A DNA stretch of 54,180 nucleotides. Source: CALMKX01 sp036274895. GTDB taxonomy: Bacteria > Acidobacteriota > Thermoanaerobaculia > Multivoradales > SZUA-115. Below the pieces are notes generated by a model, which did no database searches, had not been told where the DNA came from, and saw only the letters and a list, made by a program, of their open reading frames with translations. Made by a program: the position numbers and the translations under genes. The stretch covers positions 1-54,180 of the forward strand of contig DASUEU010000001.1 of NCBI GenBank assembly GCA_036274895.1. Reading direction: 5' to 3'. Positions 7,690 through 15,723 of the stretch are shown here, one piece after another (the first letter of the stretch is position 1; each line of letters begins with the position of its first letter).

Positions 7690-8919
7690 TTACCCCGGCA
7701 ACCCCACGGTCACCTTGATCGCCTCCGGATGCAGGTGGCGGCGGGCGGCTGCTTCTACCGCGGTGCGGTCGACGGCGGCGAGGGCGGCGGCCCGGGCTTG
7801 CGGGTCGTCCACTGGCAGGCCGTAGACCTCGGCCTCGGCGAGGATCTCCGCCCACTGGCGGGCGGTCTCACGGCGGAAGGGCTCGCGGCCGGCGAGGTAG
7901 GCCCGGGCCTCGCCGACCTCCGGCTCGGTCACTCCCGCGGCGAGCAGCCGGGCAAGCTCGTCGCGCACGCTCGCCTCGGCCTGGTCGAGGTTCTCCGGCC
8001 CGGTGCCGACGTAGGCCATGAAGCGCCCGGGGTCGAGCCCGGCACCGGCGACGGTCTGGGCGAAGGTCGAGTAGGCCAGACCCTCCCGCTCGCGGATCCG
8101 GGTGGGCACTCGCCCGGCGAGCCCGGAGCCCGCGCCCAGGATCACGGCCAGCACTTCGAGGGCGGTGTACTCGGGGTGGGTGCGGGGCACGGTCAGATGC
8201 CCGAGATAGAGATGGGCCTGGTCCCCCCCGCGCAGCCGCACCTCGCGGCGGGGTCCGCCCCCCTGCGGCTCGGGCGGCTCGGCCGGTGAGGCCGCTGCCC
8301 CGGCCGCGCGCGCGAAGACCGCCGCCACGCGGTCCGCTGCCTCCTCCTCGTCGAGATCTCCAGTCAAGGTCACCAGCAGGCCGCGAGCGAGCCCGGCGGC
8401 GAGGAAGGACGAGCAGTCCTCGGTGGTCAGCCGGGCCAGGCTCGCGGCGTCCCCGTGCAACGGGCGGGCGCGGGGGTGGGGGGTGTAGAGCTGCTCCTGG
8501 AAGCCCCAGGCCGTCAGCACCTCGGGCTGGTCGGCCAGGCTCTCGAGCTCGGCCGCCGCCTGGCGCCGCACCCAGTCACAACGGTCGGGGGCGAAGGCGG
8601 GCTCGAAGAGGATCTCGGCGGCCCAGTCGAGGGCTCGCTCCAGGTCCGGGGCCAGCGCGTCGAGGGCGATGCCGACGGCCTCCGTGGAGCCGCTGGTCTG
8701 GAGGATCATGCCCCGGCTCTCGAGATCCTCCGCCAGGCGCCGCCAGTCGCGCCGCCGGGTGCCCTCGGCGAGCATCCGCCCGGTGATCAGGGCCTGGCCG
8801 GGCACCTCCTCCACACGAGCCCCACCGCCGACCATGACTCGCAGGGCCACCACCGGCGCCCCGGGCACCCGTCGCACCCGGACCCGCAGACCGTCGCGCT
8901 CCACCCGGGTACCGATCAA
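7690..8919 (-). CDS. M16 family peptidase-like subunit without metal site
   Basis: The 409-aa product aligns with the M16 (pitrilysin/insulinase) fold: a Gly-rich start followed by the region that normally contains HxxEH. Here that region reads ALITGRMLAEGTRR, so the zinc ligands are missing. A typical M16 C-terminal lobe follows (SGLAGRVPTRIREREGLAYS). M16B peptidases often work as an active/inactive pair. The start ATG overlaps the stop of the active partner by 4 bases, which argues for a stoichiometric complex. No signal peptide is seen, so the complex is predicted cytoplasmic unless exported with help. It is the last gene of the six-gene operon. Confidence 0.85.
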   Translation of the reverse strand: MIGTRVERDGLRVRVRRVPGAPVVALRVMVGGGARVEEVPGQALITGRMLAEGTRRRDWRRLAEDLESRGMILQTSGSTEAVGIALDALAPDLERALDWAAEILFEPAFAPDRCDWVRRQAAAELESLADQPEVLTAWGFQEQLYTPHPRARPLHGDAASLARLTTEDCSSFLAAGLARGLLVTLTGDLDEEEAADRVAAVFARAAGAAASPAEPPEPQGGGPRREVRLRGGDQAHLYLGHLTVPRTHPEYTALEVLAVILGAGSGLAGRVPTRIREREGLAYSTFAQTVAGAGLDPGRFMAYVGTGPENLDQAEASVRDELARLLAAGVTEPEVGEARAYLAGREPFRRETARQWAEILAEAEVYGLPVDDPQARAAALAAVDRTAVEAAARRHLHPEAIKVTVGLPG

Positions 8920-10208
8920 GAGGGCCTCCCCGCTGGCTCGGCGGGCAGCGACCAGCCGAGCACGCCGCCCTGGCCGGGATCCAGCCAGCGCGCGGCTGCC
9001 CGCTTGAGGTCGTTCTGGTCGGCGGCGAGCAGACGGCCCAGCTGGCGTTCGGGATGGCGCAGGTCGAAGAGGGTGAGGGCGCCGCCCAGGGCCAGCGCCT
9101 GCTGGTGCACCCGCTCATGGCCGAAGATCCAATCCGCGACGGCGATCTGCTTGGCCCGCTCGACCTCCTCCTCGCTCGGCCCCGACGCCGAGAGGCGCTC
9201 CAGCTCGGCGAACAGCACCTCCTCGGCCCGGGCCGGGTCCTCACCCGGCACCAGCTCGGCAGCCACCGCCAGGAAGCCCGTCTCGAGGGATTCGGCGACG
9301 TCCACCGACACCCAGGAGCAGATCTGTCCTTCGTCGACCAGGGCGCGGTGCAGCCGGCTCGCCCGACCTCCCCCGAGCACCGTGACCAGGAGCCGCAGGG
9401 CGGGATGGCTCGGGTGGGTGGCGTGAGGCGCCAGACGCAGCAGGAGCAGCCGCGGCACCTCGCCCTGGCGGCGGGTCACGCGCACCAGCTCCGTGGGCGC
9501 CGCCGGCGCCGGCGGCGGCATGCGCACCAGACCCCGCCCTCCGGCCACCGGGGCGAAGCAGGCCCGGGCAGCGGCCTCGGCCTCGGGGCCGACGTCGCCG
9601 CCGATCACCAGCACGGCGTTCTCCGGCCGGTAGAAGCGGGCGTGGAAGGCGGCCAACTCGTCCCGCCCGATTCGCAGCAGGTCCGCCTCGGTGCCGAGCA
9701 CCGGCCGGCCGTAGGGATGGGGCTGGAAGAGCGCGGCCATGGCCTCGGTCTCGAGGGCGTCCCAGGGATCGCTGGCGCTCATCGAGATCTCCTCGAGGAT
9801 CACCTGGCGCTCCGAGGCGACCTCGTCGGGATCGAGGGTGAGGTTCTCCATGCGATCGACCTCGATCGCCAGGGCCTCGGTCCAGCGGTCGGCGGCGAAG
9901 TCGAAGTAGTAGGCGGTGAGGTCGTGGCTGGTGAAGGCGTTGTTGACGCCACCCAGGGCCTGGGTCAGCCGGTCGATCTCACCCGGGCCGTAGTTCCTCG
10001 AGCCCTTGAACATCATGTGCTCGAGGAAGTGGGCGGTCCCTCCCAGGCCCGGCTCCTCGTCGCGAGCGCCGGCCCGGTAGAACAGGGCGCAGGTCACCAC
10101 CGGCGCGTTGCGGCTCTCGACCCGGCAGAGGGTGAGGCCGTTGGCCAGCACCTGGTGCCGGATGATGCCCGGGAGGGCGGGGGGGACCTCGGGTCGGGGT
10201 TGCACCAT
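8916..10208 (-). CDS. Zinc-dependent M16 peptidase (active subunit)
   Basis: The 430-aa product has the inverted zinc motif HFLEH at residues 60-64, with the third ligand Glu about 76 residues on (ASERQVILEE). It continues with NNAFTSHDLTAYYF, a conserved M16 substrate-cleft segment, and has the R/Y-containing C-terminal lobe. I start it at ATG 10208, four bases after the kinase stop. A longer frame exists upstream, but it would run into the kinase gene and encodes Arg/Ser-rich nonsense. It would cleave short or unfolded peptides as a heterodimer with the downstream inactive homologue. Confidence 0.88.
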   Translation of the reverse strand: MVQPRPEVPPALPGIIRHQVLANGLTLCRVESRNAPVVTCALFYRAGARDEEPGLGGTAHFLEHMMFKGSRNYGPGEIDRLTQALGGVNNAFTSHDLTAYYFDFAADRWTEALAIEVDRMENLTLDPDEVASERQVILEEISMSASDPWDALETEAMAALFQPHPYGRPVLGTEADLLRIGRDELAAFHARFYRPENAVLVIGGDVGPEAEAAARACFAPVAGGRGLVRMPPPAPAAPTELVRVTRRQGEVPRLLLLRLAPHATHPSHPALRLLVTVLGGGRASRLHRALVDEGQICSWVSVDVAESLETGFLAVAAELVPGEDPARAEEVLFAELERLSASGPSEEEVERAKQIAVADWIFGHERVHQQALALGGALTLFDLRHPERQLGRLLAADQNDLKRAAARWLDPGQGGVLGWSLPAEPAGRPS

Positions 10209-10212
10209 GCCT

Positions 10213-11781
10213 CTACTCCTTCGCCAGACGGACCTCGATCCGCCGTCGTCGTTCCTCTGCTGCCTGCGCGACCTCGACCTCGAAATCGACCGCCCGGTGC
10301 CCTGGCGCCACCAGGCTGATCCGGTGCCGGCCGGGGGCCAGGCGCAGCCAGCCACGCCCCAGCCCGCCATAGAGGCTCACCCCGCCCCGGTCCGAGCCGT
10401 CGACCAGCACCCGGGCCGTGCGCGGCTCCACCCGGAAGGCGATGGCCTCCCGGACCTCGACCAGCACCATCTCCTTCCCGGCCGGAGCTGTGGCGGGGGC
10501 CGCCGGCCGGTTCGCCGAGCCCGGCCGGCTCTCGACCTCGCGCCGCGGCGCGGGCTCGGGCTGGGCCGGTGGCTCGCTCGGCGCCGGCACCGGCTGTGCC
10601 GGCTCTTCCTGGCGCAGCTCCCGTGTCGGCTCCGAGGCTGGGGAGCCCGCCGGAGCGCTCGGCGTCGTGGGGGTCGCAACCGGCGGGGGAGCCGAGGGTT
10701 CCCGGGGCGCCAACCAGATCGCCACCAGCACGGCGAGCGCACCTGCCGCCAGCAGCAGCGGCAGGCGCCAGCGGCGCCCTCCGGAGCCATCGGCGAGGGT
10801 GGCCGGTGGTTCCGGCCGGGCCGTCGCCGGGCCGGTAGCCGGCAGGGCCTGGGTGGGTGCGGCTGGGTCGGCGCCGCCACCGGGCGGCACCGCGGCCGCG
10901 AGCGGCCGTGCGAGAAGCTCGGCAGGCAGGCTGCGCTCCAGCTCGGCGAGGGCGGCCACCAGCTCGCCGGCCGTGGCGTAGCGCTCGCTCCGGTCCTTGG
11001 CCATGAGGCGCCCCAGCACCATCTCGAGGGGAGCCAGGGCGGGATCGCCGGAGCGGAAGATCGGTGCCGGCTGGGCATTCAAGATCTGGTAGATCAGGGT
11101 CGAAAGGGTGTCGCCCTCGAAAGGGCGGTGGCGAGACAGCAGCTCGTAGAGCACCACGCCGAGGCCGAAGAGGTCGGCCCGGCCGTCGAGCTTCTCGCCC
11201 CGCACCTGCTCCGGGGCGAGGTAGTGGGGGCTCCCCACCACCCAGCCCGAGTGGGTCATGTCGGTGGACTGGTCGGCCAGCTTGGCGATGCCGAAGTCGC
11301 TGATCTTGACCCGCCCCCGGCCGTCCAGGAGCAGGTTCGCCGGCTTTATGTCGCGGTGGATGACGCCCTGGGAGTGGGCGTAGTCGAGCCCCTCGGCCGC
11401 CTCGCGCACGACGCGCAGGATCTCGCCCAGGGTGAAGGGAGGGCTCTCCTGGAGCCGGACCGCGAGGTCCGAGCCGTCGACGTGCTCGAAGGCGAGGAAG
11501 AGGATGCCAGCCTCCTCGTCGGCCTCGAAGAGGGTGACGATGCGCGGATGGATCAGCCTGCCGGCGGCCTTGGCCTCGAGCAGCAGGCGGCGCTTGCGGT
11601 CCTCGATCTCCTCCGGGCTGCCTTCGAGCTGCACCGTCTTCAAGGCGATCAGCCGCTCGATGCGTGGATCCCTCGCCAGGTAGACCTGCCCCATCGCCCC
11701 CTTGCCGAGGGTGCGCAAGACCTCGAAGCGGCCGATCGCGGCCGGCGCGCTCGAGCTGGGCATCGTGGGCTCGCTGGGCAT
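10213..11781 (-). CDS. Membrane Ser/Thr protein kinase with PEGA tail
   Basis: The 522-aa product is a eukaryotic-type (Hanks) kinase: Gly loop LGKGAMGQVY (25-34), Lys48, catalytic HRDIKPAN (142-149), DFG (162-164) and APE-like LAPE. A transmembrane helix at about 339-358 follows a Pro/Ala linker. The outside part is a long Pro/Ala/Glu-rich linker ending in a PEGA-like domain (about 450-505, with VLVDGSDRGG and LAPGRHRISLVAPGHR). All catalytic residues are present. It lies between the metallophosphoesterase (6-base gap) and the M16 pair (4-base gap). Substrates are unknown; the operon suggests a link between envelope sensing and proteolysis. Confidence 0.9.
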   Translation of the reverse strand: MPSEPTMPSSSAPAAIGRFEVLRTLGKGAMGQVYLARDPRIERLIALKTVQLEGSPEEIEDRKRRLLLEAKAAGRLIHPRIVTLFEADEEAGILFLAFEHVDGSDLAVRLQESPPFTLGEILRVVREAAEGLDYAHSQGVIHRDIKPANLLLDGRGRVKISDFGIAKLADQSTDMTHSGWVVGSPHYLAPEQVRGEKLDGRADLFGLGVVLYELLSRHRPFEGDTLSTLIYQILNAQPAPIFRSGDPALAPLEMVLGRLMAKDRSERYATAGELVAALAELERSLPAELLARPLAAAVPPGGGADPAAPTQALPATGPATARPEPPATLADGSGGRRWRLPLLLAAGALAVLVAIWLAPREPSAPPPVATPTTPSAPAGSPASEPTRELRQEEPAQPVPAPSEPPAQPEPAPRREVESRPGSANRPAAPATAPAGKEMVLVEVREAIAFRVEPRTARVLVDGSDRGGVSLYGGLGRGWLRLAPGRHRISLVAPGHRAVDFEVEVAQAAEERRRRIEVRLAKE

Positions 11782-11787
11782 GATCGT

Positions 11788-12636
11788 TCAGGGCTCGAGA
11801 GTCGCCGTCAACCCTTCGAGGCCGTAAGGCTGCCGCTCCTGCCGCGGGTAGACGTGGCGGCTGTGCTCGCGAAAGCAGCTCGCCGCCGGATCCCAGCGAA
11901 GGCAGGAGACGGAGATCGTACCGCCGTCGGCGACGATCCAGTTGCAGGTGTTGGTGAATTGCTCGCTGCCCCGGCCGCGGTTCGAGGTGGTGGTGCCGGT
12001 GTGGACGATGACCACCGGCGGCAGGCCCCGGGGGTAGAAGTCCTCCGAGCTGCCGATGTAGCTGATGTGCTGGTGGCCGGAGAGCACCAGGTCCACCCCG
12101 GTGCGGGCGAAGACCTCGAGGGCTTGCCGGGCGTGGGTCGCCACGCGCTGGGAGTCGAAGGCCGGCGGCGCGATCAGATGGTGGTGGGCCACGACCACCT
12201 TGAGCACGCTCTCCGGCGTCGCGGCGAGCAGCTTCTCGAGCTGCGCCAGCCTCCTGAGCCCGATCCGACCGTCCTTGAAGGTCCAGCCGTGGGCGGTGTT
12301 GACGCCCACCACCAGCAGCTCGTCGTCGCGGTGTACCGGCTCGAGCTCACGGGAGAACCACCGCCGGTAGGCACCGAACGGAATGAAGATGCGCTCCCAG
12401 ACGCGGTAGAGGGGTACGTCGTGGTTTCCGGGCACCACCACGGAGGGCACGGGGAAGCGGTCCACCCAGGCGCGGGCCTCCCGGAACTGCCAGGGCTTGG
12501 CCCGCTGGGTGAGGTCGCCGGAGACGACGACGAGGTCCGGGCGTCGCTCGTCGAGAAAGGAGAGCACGCCAGCCGCCACCTCGGGCACGTGCTTGGGCCC
12601 GAAGTGGACGTCGGAGATGTGGAGGATCTGGCGCAA
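11788..12636 (-). CDS. Calcineurin-like metallophosphoesterase
   Basis: The 282-aa product opens directly with the dimetal motif SDVHFG (D9, H11) and continues with SGDLTQ, PGNHDVPLY, a VAHHH segment and a SGHQHIS segment, which complete the calcineurin-like active site. Family members of this size hydrolyse cyclic nucleotides or other phosphodiesters, and the CpdA-like order of motifs fits. The substrate cannot be read from sequence. The start is TTG at 12636, just after the stop of the upstream 95-aa gene; no in-frame ATG lies before the first motif. If it degrades cyclic nucleotides it could act on the same signal as the cNMP-binding protein encoded nearby, but that is speculation. Confidence 0.85.
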   Translation of the reverse strand: MRQILHISDVHFGPKHVPEVAAGVLSFLDERRPDLVVVSGDLTQRAKPWQFREARAWVDRFPVPSVVVPGNHDVPLYRVWERIFIPFGAYRRWFSRELEPVHRDDELLVVGVNTAHGWTFKDGRIGLRRLAQLEKLLAATPESVLKVVVAHHHLIAPPAFDSQRVATHARQALEVFARTGVDLVLSGHQHISYIGSSEDFYPRGLPPVVIVHTGTTTSNRGRGSEQFTNTCNWIVADGGTISVSCLRWDPAASCFREHSRHVYPRQERQPYGLEGLTATLEP

Positions 12637-12657
12637 GCAGCGAGAAGAGGCGCCGAG

Positions 12658-12945
12658 CTACACCAGGTCGTCACCCAACAGCTGGTTGACGTGCTCGCTG
12701 ATGCGTTCGGCGGCGAGCTCGGAGAGGGCCTGGACGATCTCGTCCCCCTTGGTTCGGGCCAGGAAGAAACCGCCCAGGGCCGCCAGGGCGACCGCCGGCC
12801 AGGGGTAGGCGCGTACCAACTCCTGCCAGTCGAGGCGCTCGGGGAGCAGATCCTCGAGCAGCTCACGGGGAGCCGTCGCCGGGCGCGGGCGCGGCGGAGC
12901 TTCTTCGCTGATCTCGGGGTCGAGGTCGTCCAGCTCTTCGGTCAC
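12658..12945 (-). CDS. Small acidic membrane-associated protein, 95 aa
   Basis: The N-terminal half is acidic and proline-rich, followed by one short hydrophobic helix (WPAVALAALGGFFLA) and an amphipathic C-terminal helix (LSELAAERISEHVNQLL). Its order beside a DUF883 protein resembles small envelope-stress or ribosome-tethering membrane proteins, but I do not recognise the family. The start is GTG 12945 with a good GAGGAGA Shine-Dalgarno. It is co-transcribed with its neighbours, with 20-21 base gaps on either side. Confidence 0.7.
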   Translation of the reverse strand: MTEELDDLDPEISEEAPPRPRPATAPRELLEDLLPERLDWQELVRAYPWPAVALAALGGFFLARTKGDEIVQALSELAAERISEHVNQLLGDDLV

Positions 12946-12965
12946 GCTCTCTCCTCAGGGCACCC

Positions 12966-13361
12966 TCAGTCGGAGTCCCGACTGCGGCGACGCACCAGGA
13001 AACCGATCAGGAAGCCGACGCCGGCGGCGATCAGGATCGCCTTGCCCGGGTTGTCACGGATGTATTGGGTGGTGTCCTCCGCGAGGCTGTCGACGTTCTT
13101 GCGCACCTTGCGGTATCCGGTGCGAACCGCCTCGGCGGTCTCGCGGTAGCGCCGTCGGGCGGCGTCGGCGGCGCGGGCGGCGCCGCGGCGGACGTCCTCG
13201 GAAACTCGCTCGTAACGCTCGCCGACCTCGTCGCCCAGATCCTCCAGGCGGTCACGGGCGGAATCGTAAGTGTCGCGCGCCAGGTCCGCGGCGTCCTCGG
13301 CGAGATCCCTCGCGCGCTCGACGGCGTCCTCGGCGGCCTCGAATCGTCTGTCCTTGGCCAT
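12966..13361 (-). CDS. DUF883-like (ElaB/YqjD type) membrane protein
   Basis: The 131-aa product is a long charged amphipathic helix (heptad-like Ala/Asp/Arg repeats, residues about 5-100) followed by DNPGKAILIAAGVGFLIGFL and a basic RRRSRDSD end. That C-terminal Gly-zipper membrane helix with a preceding Asn-Pro is typical of DUF883 (ElaB/YqjD/YgaM) proteins, which are tail-anchored in the inner membrane. It is the first gene of the operon that includes the kinase and the M16 pair. ATG 13361 has GAGG upstream. Confidence 0.75.
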   Translation of the reverse strand: MAKDRRFEAAEDAVERARDLAEDAADLARDTYDSARDRLEDLGDEVGERYERVSEDVRRGAARAADAARRRYRETAEAVRTGYRKVRKNVDSLAEDTTQYIRDNPGKAILIAAGVGFLIGFLVRRRSRDSD

Positions 13362-13422
13362 GATCGACCTCCTCGGCCCATCATACGAAACCGGGCCGCG
13401 TAAGGGCTATCCTCTTCGCTTT

Positions 13423-15699
13423 TTACACCACTTCGATCTTGGTGACGTTCTGGAAACCTCGGGGCAGCGGCTTGCCGCGATGGGCACGGTCGCCGCGGAA
13501 GCCGTCGAGGTCGCCGCCCTTCAGGTTCAGGGGGCGTTTGCCGGCGATCACCCGCAGCGAGCCACCCTCGGGTAGCACGGCCAGGGCGGTCACCGACTCC
13601 TCGCCGGCCTTGCTGCGGGGGATCGAGAGCAGCTTGACTCCCTTGCCGCGGGGCATCCGGGGCAGCTCCGAGGCCGGGAACACCAGCAGTCGACCGGCGC
13701 TCGAGGCGACGGCGATCGAGTCGGTCTCGGCCGAGCCGACGGCCACCGGCGCCAGAGCGCGTGCGTCTTCCCCCACCACCAGCACGGCCTTGCCCGCCTT
13801 GTTCTTGGCCAGCAGCTCGCCCAGGGTGGTGAGGAAGCCGTAGCCGGCAGAAGAGGCGATCAACAGCAGATCGTCGTCGTTGCCCAGCAACACGCTGAGG
13901 AACGCCGCGCCCGGGGGCGGGGCGAGGCTCGAGGTCAGGGGCTCGCCGTGGCTGCGCGCCGAGGGCAGGCCATGGGCCGGCAGCGAATAGGAGCGGCCGG
14001 TCGAGTCGAAGAACACCGCGCTCTGGTTGCTGCGCCCCCGTGCGGCGGCGAGGAAAGCGTCGCCGCTGCGGTAGGCCAGGCCCTCGGCGTCGATGTCGTG
14101 GCCTTTGGCGGCGCGCACCCAGCCCTTCTCGGAGAGCACCACCGTCACCGGCTCGGTGGGCAGCAGCTCCGTCTCGTCCCAGGCCCGGGCGGCCTCGCGG
14201 CGGCGGATGGGCGAGCGCCGGGCGTCACCATGCTCCTGGGCGGCGGCGGCCAGCTCGGTCTTGACCTGGTCGCGCAGTCGCCCCTCGGACGAGAGGACGC
14301 GCTCCAGCTCGAAGCGCTCCTGGAGCAGCTCGTCCTGCTCGCCACGGATCTTCATCTCCTCCAGGCGGGCGAGGTGGCGCAGCTTGGTCTCGAGGATCGC
14401 CTCGGCCTGCAGGTCGGAGAGGCCGAAGCGCTCCATCAACACCGGCTTGGGCTCCTCCTCGGTGCGGATGATGCGGATCACCTCGTCGAGGTTCAAATAG
14501 GCCGCGAGCAGACCTTCGAGGATGTGCAGGCGAGCGTTGACCCGGTCGAAGCGGTGCTGCAAGCGCCGCCGCACGGTCTCGATGCGGAAGGAGAGCCACT
14601 CCGCGAGCAGGGTCTTGAGCGTGTAGAGCCGCGGCCGGCCGTCGAGGCCCACGGCGGTCATGTTCACCCGGTAGGTGCGCTCGAGGTCGGTGGTGGCGAA
14701 GAGGTGAGCCATCAGGGGCTCGAGGTCCACCCGGTTCGAGCGCGGCACGATCACCAGGCGGGTGGGGTTCTCGTGGTCGGACTCGTCGCGCAGGTCCTCG
14801 ACCATGGGCAGCTTCTTCTGCTGCATCTGGGCGGCGATCTGGGCCAGCACCTTGGCTCCGGAGACCTGGTAGGGCAAGGCAGTCACGACTACGTTGCCGT
14901 CCTCCTCCTCCCAGGCCGCCCGCAGGCGCAGCGAGCCGGAGCCCCCCTCGTAGATCGCCGCCAGCTCTTCCGGGGCGCTGATGATCTCGGCCTCGGTGGG
15001 ATAGTCCGGCCCGGGCAGGTGGACCACCAGCTCCTCGGTGGTGGCGTCCGGATGGTCGAGCAGGTGGATCGCCGCCGCCACCAGCTCCCGCACGTTGTGG
15101 GGGGGGATGTCGGTCGCCATGCCGACGGCGATCCCCGAGGCGCCATTGGCCAGGATGTGGGGCAGGCGGGCCGGCAGCCACTTGGGCTCTTCGAGGGTGC
15201 CGTCGAAGTTGGGGCCCCAATCGACCGTGCCCTGCTCCAGCTCCGAGAGCAGCGCCTGGGCGAAACGGGTGAGCCGGGCCTCGGTGTAGCGCATGGCGGC
15301 GAAGGACTTGGGATCGTCCTGGCTGCCCCAGTTGCCCTGGCCCTCGATCAGCGGGTAGCGATAGCTGAAGGGCTGGGCCATCAGCACCATGGCCTCGTAG
15401 CAGGCGGAGTCGCCGTGGGGGTGGAACTTACCGAGCACGTCGCCGACCGTGCGGGCGCTCTTCTTGAACTTCGCCGCCGCCGACAGGCCCAGCTCGGACA
15501 TGGCGTAGACGATGCGCCGCTGCACCGGCTTCAAGCCGTCGGCGAGGTAGGGCAGGGCGCGGTCGAGGATGACGTACATCGAGTAGTCGAGGTACGCCTT
15601 CTCGGTGAACGCCGCCAGGGGCAGCCGCTCGACCTCGTGAAAAGGCAGGGCCGGCGGCGGAGGGCCGCCACCGGAGGAACGGGAAGCACGCTTGGCCAT
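13423..15699 (-). CDS. parC: DNA topoisomerase IV subunit A
   Basis: The 758-aa product is full length. The N-terminal breakage-reunion domain has the catalytic tyrosine in AAMRYTEARL (about Tyr138) and the conserved DGLKPVQRRI. The quinolone-determining region reads HPHGDSACYEAM with Ser98 and Glu102 at the positions of E. coli ParC Ser80/Glu84, so no resistance substitution is seen. The C-terminal part has degenerate beta-pinwheel repeats and is short, as in ParC rather than GyrA; no clear GyrA box is present. parE is not adjacent. It decatenates daughter chromosomes with ParE. Confidence 0.93.
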   Translation of the reverse strand: MAKRASRSSGGGPPPPALPFHEVERLPLAAFTEKAYLDYSMYVILDRALPYLADGLKPVQRRIVYAMSELGLSAAAKFKKSARTVGDVLGKFHPHGDSACYEAMVLMAQPFSYRYPLIEGQGNWGSQDDPKSFAAMRYTEARLTRFAQALLSELEQGTVDWGPNFDGTLEEPKWLPARLPHILANGASGIAVGMATDIPPHNVRELVAAAIHLLDHPDATTEELVVHLPGPDYPTEAEIISAPEELAAIYEGGSGSLRLRAAWEEEDGNVVVTALPYQVSGAKVLAQIAAQMQQKKLPMVEDLRDESDHENPTRLVIVPRSNRVDLEPLMAHLFATTDLERTYRVNMTAVGLDGRPRLYTLKTLLAEWLSFRIETVRRRLQHRFDRVNARLHILEGLLAAYLNLDEVIRIIRTEEEPKPVLMERFGLSDLQAEAILETKLRHLARLEEMKIRGEQDELLQERFELERVLSSEGRLRDQVKTELAAAAQEHGDARRSPIRRREAARAWDETELLPTEPVTVVLSEKGWVRAAKGHDIDAEGLAYRSGDAFLAAARGRSNQSAVFFDSTGRSYSLPAHGLPSARSHGEPLTSSLAPPPGAAFLSVLLGNDDDLLLIASSAGYGFLTTLGELLAKNKAGKAVLVVGEDARALAPVAVGSAETDSIAVASSAGRLLVFPASELPRMPRGKGVKLLSIPRSKAGEESVTALAVLPEGGSLRVIAGKRPLNLKGGDLDGFRGDRAHRGKPLPRGFQNVTKIEVV

Positions 15700-15723
15700 G
15701 GCGGCGGGAGTCTAATCGAAGCC

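Noticed and set aside
10108..13149. Over 1000-codon plus-strand frame
   Set aside because: It is antisense to the kinase, phosphoesterase and small genes and has the His/Gln/Gly-rich composition of a shadow frame.
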